From: Chryseobacterium ginsenosidimutans
GTDB lineage: Bacteria; Bacteroidota; Bacteroidia; Flavobacteriales; Weeksellaceae
DNA: 64,000 nt
NCBI RefSeq assembly: GCF_024807225.1
Contig: NZ_JANUCO010000001.1
Coordinates: 1,798,001-1,862,000, forward strand
Direction of reading: 5' to 3'
The translations under genes and the position numbers were made by a program. The notes under the pieces are model-generated. The model was not told where the DNA came from. It did not search any database and was given only the letters and a program-made list of their open reading frames with translations. This document shows, in pieces, positions 55,309-64,000 of the stretch (positions within the stretch are counted from its first letter, which is position 1; the number at the start of each line of letters is the position of its first letter).

Positions 55309-57195
55309 ATGAAATTATACCAAACCCTCGAAACCCAGCTTAAAAAAGAACCCAATTATGTATCCGACAATAATGAGCTTAAAAAATGGGTGGTACTCAA
55401 TAAAGCTCAAAATTTTGATGAAGAACTGATAGAGTTGTTATTAGACGATTCCGATTTAAAAGAAAAATTTTTCATTAAGGTAAAAGATACTTTGATATTC
55501 AAACAAAATCTTTTCATCCAATTTCTTGAACAGAAAAATTATCTCAACGACAGTTACACTCAATTTAAAAATAAAGTCGGTCTGTCAATTGATGGCAAAT
55601 ATCTGAAACAGCGCAACGAGGTAGCTTTGGTTTGGCCTTTTAAAGACTGCGTTTTAGAAGGTGGACAAAGCCGTGAAGAAGACAAAAGAGAAGAAATTTT
55701 CTTTAATGAAACTTTGGCGCAGGACGAGATTACCGAATTGCTTGATCCAAAAGTTTTTACCAATGCCAAGTTATTTGATAAAGATGGTGAAAAAAGTTTT
55801 AATCAATTTAATAGAAATGAAAACGGAACTATTACTGATAATCTGATTATCAAAGGAAATAATCTTCTCGCATTGCATTCTCTAAGGAAAGAATTTGCCG
55901 GAAAAGTAAAGCTTATTTATATTGATCCTCCATATAATACGGGAAATGATGGTTTTAAATATAATGATAGCTTTAATCATTCTACTTGGCTGACTTTTAT
56001 GAGGAATAGACTTTCCATAGCAAAGGAATTATTAAGTAAAGATGGGGTTATTTTTGTACAATGTGATGATAATGAGCAAGCTTATCTTAAAATTTTAATG
56101 GATGAAATTTTTAAGAGAGAAAATTTTATATCTTCAGTTGTATGGCAACGTTCATATTCTCCGATAAATTTGAAAAAACATTTTTCTGACAATCACGATA
56201 CAATTCATTGTTACACCAAAAAGCTAAAATGTTTAAATAATTTTACTATTTCAAGAAACGAAAAAGCAACAGAAAGATATAAAAACCCAGATAATGACCC
56301 AAGAGGATCCTGGATGAGTAGTGATATTTCAGTTGGACCACCTATAGAAAAAAATATCTATCCAATTATCAATACTAAAGGTGAAAGTATTTATCCACCT
56401 AAAGGAAGGTCTTGGTCTTTTTCAAAGGAAAGGATGGAAGAACTTCTAAAAGATAATAGAATTTATTTCCCCATAAGTGGAAATAGTGTTCCTAGATTTA
56501 AAAGATTTCTAACAGATGTAAAAAATGGAATTGTTCCAATGAGTTTATGGACATATCAAGAAGTTGGTCATACTCAAGATGCAAAAAGAGAGATTAAAGA
56601 TTTATTTGATGGGGAAGTTGCATTTGAAAGTCCTAAACCTGAGAAACTAATGCATAGATTTATTGAGATAGCAACAAGTGAAGGAGAGATTGTTTTAGAT
56701 TTCCATTTAGGAAGCGGAACAACTGCCACAACAGCACATAAAATGAATCGTCAATATATAGGAATTGAACAGATGAATTATATAGAAACCGTATCTGTTG
56801 AACGGTTAAAAAAAGTAATCGATGGCGAACAAGGTGGCATTTCCAAATCAGTAAACTGGCAAGGCGGTGGTTCATTCATTTACTTCGAGCTCAAAAAATA
56901 CAACCAAACCTTTATTGAGAAAATAGAAGAAGCTCAGGATTCTGAAAATCTCTTGAAAATTTGGGAAGAAATGAAAACCAAATCCTTTCTTAATTATAAT
57001 GTTGATATCAAAAAGCAAGAGCAACATTTCGAAGATTTTAAAGCATTACATCTAAAAGAACAAAAACAGCATCTTTGCGAACTGCTCAACAAAAATCAGT
57101 TGTATGTGAATCTTTCTTCACTTAACGACAAAAATTTTGAGTGTACATCGGAAGAAAAGAAAGTAACAAAAGATTTTTACCAAATAAAAAAATAA
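55309..57195 (+). CDS. mod: type III restriction-modification methyltransferase (Mod)
   Basis: Adenine-N6 or cytosine-N4 DNA methyltransferase of the beta class, 628 residues. Motif IV IDPPYNTGNDGF is at 205-216 (DPPY 206-209), before motif I LDFHLGSGTTATT (464-474). The region between (about 260-440) should hold the target recognition part; it is richer in A and T than its flanks, as expected if it was exchanged. The N-terminal about 110 residues are helical and fit the Mod dimer region. With Res, 3 bases downstream, it forms a full type III system. The recognition site cannot be read from sequence. No simple tandem repeats are present, so phase variation by slippage is not indicated. Confidence 0.93.
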   Translation: MKLYQTLETQLKKEPNYVSDNNELKKWVVLNKAQNFDEELIELLLDDSDLKEKFFIKVKDTLIFKQNLFIQFLEQKNYLNDSYTQFKNKVGLSIDGKYLKQRNEVALVWPFKDCVLEGGQSREEDKREEIFFNETLAQDEITELLDPKVFTNAKLFDKDGEKSFNQFNRNENGTITDNLIIKGNNLLALHSLRKEFAGKVKLIYIDPPYNTGNDGFKYNDSFNHSTWLTFMRNRLSIAKELLSKDGVIFVQCDDNEQAYLKILMDEIFKRENFISSVVWQRSYSPINLKKHFSDNHDTIHCYTKKLKCLNNFTISRNEKATERYKNPDNDPRGSWMSSDISVGPPIEKNIYPIINTKGESIYPPKGRSWSFSKERMEELLKDNRIYFPISGNSVPRFKRFLTDVKNGIVPMSLWTYQEVGHTQDAKREIKDLFDGEVAFESPKPEKLMHRFIEIATSEGEIVLDFHLGSGTTATTAHKMNRQYIGIEQMNYIETVSVERLKKVIDGEQGGISKSVNWQGGGSFIYFELKKYNQTFIEKIEEAQDSENLLKIWEEMKTKSFLNYNVDIKKQEQHFEDFKALHLKEQKQHLCELLNKNQLYVNLSSLNDKNFECTSEEKKVTKDFYQIKK

Positions 57196-57198
57196 CAA

Positions 57199-59772
57199 AT
57201 GGCATTTCTATACGATACACTTTTACAGGAATTCGGAAAAAGAGCCATCTCTCAGATTTCAATTCCCACACACATTTCAGATAATTTGAAATTTAGTCAA
57301 AGACCTTATCAGCAAGAAGCTTTTCAGCGTTTTATTCTCTGTCATTCGGAAAATTTTGCAGGGAAACCAAATAAACCGCTTCATTTACTGTACAATATGG
57401 CAACAGGAAGCGGAAAAACGTTGGTAATGGCGGGTTTGATGCTTCATTTGTATGAAAAAGGATACCGAAATTTTCTATTTTTTGTGAACAGCAATAATAT
57501 CATTCAAAAAACGAAAGACAATTTTCTCAATTCTCAAACATCTAAATATCTGTTTAATGATAAAGTTGTCATCAACGGAAAAGAAGTTTTATTAAAAGAG
57601 ATTGATAATTTTGACGAAGCCGATCAAGAGAATATCAATATCAAATTTACAACGATCCAACAGTTGCATATTGATTTGAATAATACCAAAGAAAACAGCG
57701 TCACGTACGAAGATTTTACAGATAAAAAAATAATAATGATTGCCGATGAAGCGCATCATTTAAGCAGTGGTACAAAAGCGGGAAATCTTTTTGGAAGTTG
57801 GGAGGAAACAGTTTTGAAGATCCTTCATCAGAATTTTGATAATATTTTGTTGGAATTTACGGCAACTTTGGATTATGAAAGTCGAGAAATTATCAATAAG
57901 TATAAAGATAAAGTAATTTATAAATATGATCTTTCACAGTTCAGGACAGATAAATTTTCCAAAGAAATCAATCTTGTACGTTCGTCGTATGACGAGAAAG
58001 AACGTATCATTCAGGCGTTGATTCTTAATTTGTACCGTCAGGAATTGGCAACGATTAACAATATTAATTTAAAACCCGTTATTCTTTTTAAAGCAAAGAA
58101 AACAATTAAGGAATCGGAACAAAATAAGGAAAATTTCCACAAACTGATTGATGATTTATCTGAAACGATGGTCGAAAAGATAAAGAAAACTTCTACCGTT
58201 TCCATTGTGCAGAAGGCTTTTCAGTTTTTTGAAGCCAAAAATATTTCGTTGAATGAGATTGCAAAACGTATTCATATCAATTTCCGGGAAGAAAATTGTC
58301 TGAGCGCCAATAATGATTCTGAGGCAGAGAAAAATCAGATTTTGCTCAACACGTTGGAAGATGAAAACAACCCGATTCGCGCTGTATTTGCGGTTCAGAA
58401 ACTCAATGAAGGTTGGGATGTTCTTAATTTGTTTGATATTGTAAGATTATATGAAGACCGCGACGGAAAAGACGGAAACCCAGGTAAAACAACACTTTCT
58501 GAGGCGCAATTGATTGGTCGTGGAGCAAGATATTATCCTTTTGCGCTGGAAGAAGGTGAAGATAAATTTGTCAGAAAATACGATGATGACATTTCAAATG
58601 ATTTAAAAATTCTGGAAGAACTTTATTATCATACAAAAGAAGACAGCCGTTATATTTCAGAACTGAAAAAAGCTTTGATAGAAACGGGAATTTATGAAGA
58701 TGAGGCTAATTTAGAAACTAAAAAACTTACTTTAAAGTCAACATTTAAAAATTCTGAATTATATAAAAAAGGGTATGTTTTTTCTAATAAAAAGCTTCTC
58801 AAAAATTTTGATAAAGTAAAATCGTTTATCGATTTGGGAGTTACTAAAACCAATTATCGGCATCATCTTTCTTCAGGTTCTGGGAGAGTTTCCAGTGTGT
58901 TTTTTGAATTGGAAAGTCCGGTTTCTTTTGATAAAGCTATAAAGTCTAAAGACGTTGAAGTTAAAAATATCCCGAAACATGTTATCACATATGCATTAAG
59001 CCAGAATCCGTTTTATTATTTTGATAGTCTTTCACGGTACTTTCCGAATATTTCGTCGCTTTCAGATTTTATTGAGGATGAAAATTATTTGGGAAATTTA
59101 GAAATTACTTTCCTCGGTAATTATAGTCGTCTTCAGGAAATTTCACACTTTGATTATCTTCAGGCGCTAAACGGTTTATTGCAAAATATAGAAACGGATA
59201 TTAAAAATAATTCTACTGAATATGAAGGCTCAGAATATTACTCACAACCTATTCGCGAAGTTTTCAGGGATAAAGAAATCAGAGTGAATAAATTAAGCGA
59301 AAGAGCAAAAAGTCAATCCGAAACGAGTGATAAATTCAGAGTTAATTTAGACAAGGAAGATTGGTTTTCTTTCAACGATAATTTTGGAACTATTGAAGAA
59401 AAGGCATTTGTTTCATTATTTTCTAGACGTTTTGAAGGTTTCAGCCACAAGTTTGAAAATATTCATCTCATTCGGAATGAAAGAGAAATTAAAATTTTTG
59501 ATAAATATGGTCGGGCATTTGAACCGGATTTTTTACTGTTTTGCAGTGAACGAGCCAATAAGCAATTAACTTTTCAGGTATTTATCGAACCGAAAGGGGC
59601 TCATTTAATAGGATATGACAAATGGAAAGAAGACTTTTTGAAAGTCATAGGAAACGAAAAAAAATCTATCAAAATTTATACAGATACCTACAAAATTACA
59701 GCAGTTCCTTTCTATAATTACGGTAATGAAAACGAGTTTAAGAGGGTTTTAGAAAGTATATTTGAAATTTAA
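57199..59772 (+). CDS. res: type III restriction enzyme Res subunit (helicase plus nuclease)
   Basis: 857 residues. The superfamily 2 translocase has Walker A MATGSGKT (67-74) and DEAH at 183-186 (IADEAHHL), a later SEAQLIGRGARYYPF (motif VI), and VQKLNEGWDVLN. The C-terminal PD-(D/E)xK nuclease shows FEPDFLLF (P776, D777) and FIEPKGAH (E797, K799). The complex with Mod cleaves DNA after two head-to-head sites have been met. The gene is intact with all motifs, so the system is probably active. No immunity or third gene is present; the next gene, rpsA, has its own promoter. Confidence 0.93.
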   Translation: MAFLYDTLLQEFGKRAISQISIPTHISDNLKFSQRPYQQEAFQRFILCHSENFAGKPNKPLHLLYNMATGSGKTLVMAGLMLHLYEKGYRNFLFFVNSNNIIQKTKDNFLNSQTSKYLFNDKVVINGKEVLLKEIDNFDEADQENINIKFTTIQQLHIDLNNTKENSVTYEDFTDKKIIMIADEAHHLSSGTKAGNLFGSWEETVLKILHQNFDNILLEFTATLDYESREIINKYKDKVIYKYDLSQFRTDKFSKEINLVRSSYDEKERIIQALILNLYRQELATINNINLKPVILFKAKKTIKESEQNKENFHKLIDDLSETMVEKIKKTSTVSIVQKAFQFFEAKNISLNEIAKRIHINFREENCLSANNDSEAEKNQILLNTLEDENNPIRAVFAVQKLNEGWDVLNLFDIVRLYEDRDGKDGNPGKTTLSEAQLIGRGARYYPFALEEGEDKFVRKYDDDISNDLKILEELYYHTKEDSRYISELKKALIETGIYEDEANLETKKLTLKSTFKNSELYKKGYVFSNKKLLKNFDKVKSFIDLGVTKTNYRHHLSSGSGRVSSVFFELESPVSFDKAIKSKDVEVKNIPKHVITYALSQNPFYYFDSLSRYFPNISSLSDFIEDENYLGNLEITFLGNYSRLQEISHFDYLQALNGLLQNIETDIKNNSTEYEGSEYYSQPIREVFRDKEIRVNKLSERAKSQSETSDKFRVNLDKEDWFSFNDNFGTIEEKAFVSLFSRRFEGFSHKFENIHLIRNEREIKIFDKYGRAFEPDFLLFCSERANKQLTFQVFIEPKGAHLIGYDKWKEDFLKVIGNEKKSIKIYTDTYKITAVPFYNYGNENEFKRVLESIFEI

Positions 59773-59777
59773 GATTA

Positions 59778-59810
59778 TTGTATTTAATTTAAATAAATTC
59801 CGTATCTTTG
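59778..59810 (+). promoter_or_regulatory. promoter of rpsA
   Basis: TTG (59778-59780), a 22-base spacer, then TATCTTTG (59803-59810). The transcript would have a leader of about 115 bases before the ATG, which fits autoregulation by S1 in other bacteria, though no specific structure is recognised here. Confidence 0.7.
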
Positions 59811-59931
59811 CACCACTTTTTGTGGGTAAGGTTTGAAAAGGTAAATTGTTATAAATTAATTACTTCCGTATTTTTTAAATCCACATTTATTCAAACCATT
59901 AAAAAAGAAGGAATACAAATTTTATTAGAAA

Positions 59932-61737
59932 ATGTCAAAAGAGACAAATTCAGCAGAGGTTATTTTAAACCAAAACGTAGCACCAGAACAATTTGACTGG
60001 GATTCTTTCGAATCAGGTCTTGATGCAGATGCTAGAAAAGAAAAAAGTGATTTAGAGGAAATCTACAACGGATCTCTTAGCAGTTTAAACGATAACGACG
60101 TTATCACTGGTAAAGTTGTAAGATTAACTGATAAAGAAGCTATCGTAGACATCGACTTCAAATCAGAAGGTGTTATTTCTCTTAACGAATTCCGTTACAA
60201 CCCAGGCCTAAAAGTAGGTGACGATGTGGAAGTAATGGTAGACAGAAGAGAAGACAAAACAGGACAGTTACAGTTATCTCACAGAAAAGCTAGAACGCTT
60301 AAAGCTTGGGATAGAGTAAACGAACTTCACGAAACTGGAGAAATCGTTAACGGTTTTGTTAAGTCTAGAACTAAAGGAGGTATGATCGTTGACGTACACG
60401 GAATCGAAGCATTCTTACCAGGTTCTCAAATTGATGTTAAGCCAATTAAAGATTACGATCAGTTCGTAGGAAAAACTATGGAGTTCAAAGTTGTGAAAAT
60501 CAACCCTGAGTTCAAAAATGTAGTTGTATCTCACAAAGCATTGATCGAAGCAGATATCGAAGGTCAGAAAAAAGAAATCATCGCTCAGCTTGAAAAAGGT
60601 CAGGTTCTTGAAGGTACTGTTAAGAATATTACTTCTTACGGTGTATTCATTGACTTAGGAGGTGTTGATGGATTGATCCACATTACAGACCTTTCTTGGT
60701 CTAGAGTGAACCACCCATCTGAAATTCTTGAGGACGGACAGACTGTAAAAGTTGTTATCCTTGATTTTGATGACGAGAAAACAAGAATCCAGTTAGGTAT
60801 GAAGCAATTAGAAGCTCATCCTTGGGATGCTCTTTCTGCTGACATGAAAGTTGGTGACAGAGTAAAAGGGAAAGTAGTAGTTCTTGCTGACTATGGTGCA
60901 TTCGTAGAAATCGCTCCAGGTGTAGAAGGATTAATTCACGTTTCTGAAATGTCTTGGTCTACTCACTTAAGATCTGCAGGAGATTTCGTGAAAGTAGGTG
61001 ATGAAGTAGAAGCTGAAGTACTTACTTTAGATAGAGAAGACAGAAAAATCTCTCTTGGTATCAAGCAATTAAGCAAAGATCCATGGGAAAATATCGAAAC
61101 TAAGTATCCGGTAGGATCTAAGCATGTAGGAACTGTAAGAAACTTTACTAACTTCGGAGTATTCGTAGAGTTAGAAGAAGGTATCGACGGTTTGATCTAC
61201 ATCTCTGATCTTTCTTGGACTAAGAAAATCAAGCATCCATCTGAGTTCTGTGCAGTTGGTGATAAATTAGATGTTGTAGTTCTAGAATTAGACATCCAAG
61301 CTAGAAGATTATCTCTAGGTCACAAACAATTAACAGACAATCCTTGGGATGCATTCGAAACTAAATATGCTGAAGGAACTATCCACGCTGGTAAAGCGGT
61401 AGAAGTACACGATAAAGGTGCTTCTGTACAGTTCGAAGATGCTGAAGTTGAAGCTTTCTGCCCTTCAAGATTATTAGAGAAAGAAGATGGATCTAAAATC
61501 AAAAAAGGTGAAGATGCTCAATTCAAAGTAATTGAATTCAACAAAGAATTCAAGAGAGTAGTAGTTTCTCACACAGGTATCTTCAGAGACGAAGAGAAGA
61601 AAAATGTAAGAGATAACTCTAACAACAACAGATCTAATAATAATACATCGTCTTCTTCAAACAACGAAGAAAGATCAACTCTTGGTGATATCGATGCATT
61701 AGCAGAATTGAAAAGAAAAATGGAAGAAGGTAAATAA
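59932..61737 (+). CDS. rpsA: 30S ribosomal protein S1
   Basis: 601 residues with six S1 (OB-fold) RNA-binding domains, starting near 50, 130, 222, 307, 394 and 481. Domains 3-5 are the most alike and carry GLIH(I/V)xxxSW or GLIYISDLSW. The tail from about 555 is rich in asparagine and serine (NNNRSNNNTSSSSNNEE) and ends LAELKRKMEEGK. S1 holds mRNA on the small subunit. Flavobacteria make little use of Shine-Dalgarno pairing, so S1 may be especially important; that is inference. The gene is single with a clear promoter and terminator. Confidence 0.96.
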   Translation: MSKETNSAEVILNQNVAPEQFDWDSFESGLDADARKEKSDLEEIYNGSLSSLNDNDVITGKVVRLTDKEAIVDIDFKSEGVISLNEFRYNPGLKVGDDVEVMVDRREDKTGQLQLSHRKARTLKAWDRVNELHETGEIVNGFVKSRTKGGMIVDVHGIEAFLPGSQIDVKPIKDYDQFVGKTMEFKVVKINPEFKNVVVSHKALIEADIEGQKKEIIAQLEKGQVLEGTVKNITSYGVFIDLGGVDGLIHITDLSWSRVNHPSEILEDGQTVKVVILDFDDEKTRIQLGMKQLEAHPWDALSADMKVGDRVKGKVVVLADYGAFVEIAPGVEGLIHVSEMSWSTHLRSAGDFVKVGDEVEAEVLTLDREDRKISLGIKQLSKDPWENIETKYPVGSKHVGTVRNFTNFGVFVELEEGIDGLIYISDLSWTKKIKHPSEFCAVGDKLDVVVLELDIQARRLSLGHKQLTDNPWDAFETKYAEGTIHAGKAVEVHDKGASVQFEDAEVEAFCPSRLLEKEDGSKIKKGEDAQFKVIEFNKEFKRVVVSHTGIFRDEEKKNVRDNSNNNRSNNNTSSSSNNEERSTLGDIDALAELKRKMEEGK

Positions 61738-61761
61738 TCCTTAATTCATTTTATAATATTA

Positions 61762-61792
61762 AGCCACTCTTTTGGAGTGGCTTTTTTTGTTT
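61762..61792 (+). terminator. terminator after rpsA
   Basis: AAGCCACTC and GAGTGGCTT form a 9-bp stem around TTTTG, followed by seven T. Confidence 0.88.
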
Positions 61793-61947
61793 TTAAATCT
61801 AATTTATATCTAAAAAGAGTCAAATATATTTTAAAACTCTCTTTCATTGCTTATGTATACGATAAACTTGATTTATCTTTAAATAAAATTAAATAAAACA
61901 TTAATTTTTTGTTAAATATTTGTAGATTAGCGGCTTTATTAGTGTAT

Positions 61948-64000
61948 ATGAAAAAAGTAGCTTTACCCCTTTTATTTGCAGTATCTGCAATTTTTCCTTC
62001 CATTGTGTTTGGACAAGATAATGAGAAGTTAATTAAAGATTATATTTCTCAAAATAAGATTAGAGAATATAAAAAGTCTGATCTTACCAACTTTATTATT
62101 GGTAATACCGATGAATCTAAATCATTGAATGGGAATGTTGTAAAATTCCAACAGACTTATAACGGACTTCCGGTATACAACGCAGAAGGAACTGTGCTTG
62201 TAAGGGATAATAAAATTATTTATTATTCGGATAGTTTTTTAAAAGATTATAGTTCTGCAGTTTCGAATACTGCAACGGTAAGTAAAACGGCGGCACTTCA
62301 AAAAATTTCGCAGAATCTGCAAAAACAACAAGTTGAATCTTATCCTATACTTGGTTTCTCTGATGTAGAGCCTCAGAATGGGAAGGCTGCTAAACAGAGA
62401 TTGGTTTATGTTGAGGATGCAGGAACTTTGAAATTAGCTTATCAGTTCTCACTTCCTGAGCCAAATTCTCCAAGTTATTGGGATATTTTGGTTGATGCTA
62501 CAAATGGAAATATAATCAGCAAGCTAGATCTGAATTTATCATGTAATTTCCATAATGATGCTTTTTCTCATGATCATACGCATTTTCAAAATAATTTCGT
62601 AGGACCTTTAAATAGTGTTGCTAATCAGAGCGCAAATTTCTTAGCTCCGGATAATGCTTCATATAATATTTTTCCTTTACCATTGGAAGCACCTACTTTT
62701 GGATCAAGAGCAACTGTAAACAATCCTTGGATTCTTACTGCTTCACCGGAAGGATGGCATTATGACGGAACAACTCGTTATACAATTACAAGAGGAAATA
62801 ACGTACATGCTTATGAAGATACTGCAGGATCTAATCTTGTAGGTTTTTCTCCAGATGGGGGGGCTTCAAGAAATTTTAATTTTCCATTTAGTATTAATGC
62901 AGATCCATTTACTAACCAAAATGCTGCTATTACAAATTTATTTTACATAAACAATAAAGTTCATGATATTTTCTATGTGTTTGGTTTTACACCGGCAGCA
63001 AGAAATTTCCAAGCAACAAATTTTGGACTAGGAGGTGCTGGAAATGATTATGTTCTTGCAGAAGCTCAAGATGGTGGAGGTACCAATAATGCAAATTTTG
63101 CTAGCCCTTCAGATGGTAGTAAACCAAGAATGCAAATGTACCTTTGGTCAACTGTAAACAGACAATTTTTTTATAATGCGCCAACAGCAGCTGTTCCTCG
63201 CCAACCGGCAAATGGAACCGCACTATTTGGTAATCCGTTAGATGCTACAGGAGTTACAGGAAATGTTCAGCTTTCTTCAGTTTTAGATGGATGTACAGCT
63301 TTACCTGGAGGTTCACTTACGGGGAAAATAGGTTTGGTAGAAAGAGGAACTTGTGCTTTTACTGTAAAGACTAAAAATTTACAGGATGCAGGAGCAACCG
63401 CTGCTATTATTTATAACAATACAGCCAATGGAAATACAATCGGAAACATGTCTGGTACGGATGCTACTATTACAATTCCGTCGGTATTAATTGGTAATAC
63501 AGAAGGAGAATATATTAAAAGTCAACTTTCAGCAAATACAACTGTAAATGTTACTTTAAAAGATGATCCTGCTACAAGTATTACTCCTGATGGAAGTTTT
63601 GATAATGGTATTGTTATCCATGAATATGGCCATGGAATTTCAAATAGACTGACAGGTACAGGATCTGGCTGTTTAAGTTCTACAGCAGATAAAGAGCAAA
63701 TGGGAGAAGGTTGGTCTGATTTTTTTGCTATTATGCTAACAAATAAAGCGGGAGATAATGCGTCTGTTGCTAGAGGAACAGGTACTTATGCTCTTGGTCA
63801 ACCAATCACAGGAAGCGGAATTAGACCTGCCAAATATTCACCGGATTTTACAATTAACGACTATACCTATACAGATACAAATGGCATGGAATATAATAAT
63901 GGAACGGCAATTGTTCCAGACGTGCATTCTATTGGTTTTGTATGGGCAACCATGTTATGGGATCTTCATTGGCAGTATGTTGCTAAATACGGATATGCTT
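61948..64000 (+). CDS. secreted M36 (fungalysin-like) metalloprotease with PA domain, cut by the window edge
   Basis: The first 684 residues are present, open to base 64000. Signal peptide MKKVALPLLFAVSAIFPSIVFGQ. An FTP-like propeptide follows (about 25-190, with VKFQQTYNGLPVYNAEG). The catalytic domain has HEYGHG (H558, E559, H562) and MGEGWSD with the third zinc ligand E587. A PA domain is inserted before it, about 430-540 (IGLVERGTCAFTVKTKNLQDAGA). After E587, IRPAKYSPDF and HSIGFVWATMLWDLH continue the M36 fold. Bacteroidetes M36 enzymes usually end with a T9SS tail, which would lie outside. It probably degrades extracellular protein. Confidence 0.92.
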   Translation, partial: MKKVALPLLFAVSAIFPSIVFGQDNEKLIKDYISQNKIREYKKSDLTNFIIGNTDESKSLNGNVVKFQQTYNGLPVYNAEGTVLVRDNKIIYYSDSFLKDYSSAVSNTATVSKTAALQKISQNLQKQQVESYPILGFSDVEPQNGKAAKQRLVYVEDAGTLKLAYQFSLPEPNSPSYWDILVDATNGNIISKLDLNLSCNFHNDAFSHDHTHFQNNFVGPLNSVANQSANFLAPDNASYNIFPLPLEAPTFGSRATVNNPWILTASPEGWHYDGTTRYTITRGNNVHAYEDTAGSNLVGFSPDGGASRNFNFPFSINADPFTNQNAAITNLFYINNKVHDIFYVFGFTPAARNFQATNFGLGGAGNDYVLAEAQDGGGTNNANFASPSDGSKPRMQMYLWSTVNRQFFYNAPTAAVPRQPANGTALFGNPLDATGVTGNVQLSSVLDGCTALPGGSLTGKIGLVERGTCAFTVKTKNLQDAGATAAIIYNNTANGNTIGNMSGTDATITIPSVLIGNTEGEYIKSQLSANTTVNVTLKDDPATSITPDGSFDNGIVIHEYGHGISNRLTGTGSGCLSSTADKEQMGEGWSDFFAIMLTNKAGDNASVARGTGTYALGQPITGSGIRPAKYSPDFTINDYTYTDTNGMEYNNGTAIVPDVHSIGFVWATMLWDLHWQYVAKYGYA

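Noticed and set aside
55309..57195. Phase-variable mod gene
   Set aside because: No tandem simple repeats or long homopolymers that would allow slippage were seen in the coding region.
1..64000. CRISPR arrays, tRNA or rRNA genes, prophage
   Set aside because: No regularly spaced direct repeats with unique spacers, no cloverleaf with CCA context, no rRNA sequence and no phage structural genes were recognised.

Overview
The window looks like chromosomal DNA of a Flavobacteriia member, most likely Chryseobacterium or a close relative. The case rests on four things: AT-rich DNA; type IX secretion (T9SS) sorting domains of type A (three genes) and type B (three genes); promoters with the Bacteroidetes -7 box TAnnTTTG and starts without a clear Shine-Dalgarno; and Bacteroidetes-style genes such as a fused E1 alpha/beta dehydrogenase and a DnaE carrying its own N-terminal exonuclease. 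The genus is an inference from protein resemblance; no 16S gene is present. I see no tRNA, rRNA or CRISPR array.

Layout. 1-7.6 kb: a bestrophin-like channel gene cut by the left edge and frameshifted, a 2-oxoacid dehydrogenase E1 fusion, and dnaE. 7.8-17.7 kb: three tandem genes for large secreted T9SS type A proteins, one with three internal repeats of about 540 residues. 18-21 kb: a potassium channel followed by a 52-residue membrane protein, then the pair nif3-like and coiled-coil gene. 21.4-27.7 kb: divergent acyl-CoA ligase and acyl-CoA dehydrogenase (fatty-acid oxidation), a DUF4349 lipoprotein and prfC. 27.8-33.1 kb: MFS transporter, CPBP protease, rdgB, rnz, a TIGR02757 gene and a DUF1003-like coiled-coil membrane protein. 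33.3-41.9 kb: three paralogous choice-of-anchor-L proteins with T9SS type B tails. 42.2-47.2 kb: rsmA, then ftsX, DUF3098, uppP, truB, a small outer-membrane protein and rluF, the last three coupled by overlapping stop/start codons. 47.4-53.7 kb: a four-repeat helix-hairpin-helix protein, a MerR regulator, an intact 858-bp IS5-family element next to an AraC regulator, ccoG and an SMP-30-like lipoprotein. 53.8-59.8 kb: a DbpA-like helicase and a complete type III restriction-modification pair (mod, res). 59.8-64 kb: rpsA and a secreted M36 metalloprotease cut by the right edge.

The most notable structures are: (i) four conserved genes in the first 27 kb broken by the same one-base change, GTTC read as GTTTC, which looks like systematic sequencing error; (ii) a family of intergenic palindromic repeats with TTTAAACACAAAT ends, four copies, two of which carry a shared GGGCT/AGCCC hairpin core; (iii) the IS5 element at an AraC promoter and a lone copy of its end elsewhere; (iv) two clusters of T9SS surface proteins built from swapped modules; (v) lineage variants of core proteins (zinc ribbon without cysteines, PHP domain without motif-I histidines, DEFD helicase). 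I found no gene set that I can defend as a wholly new system.
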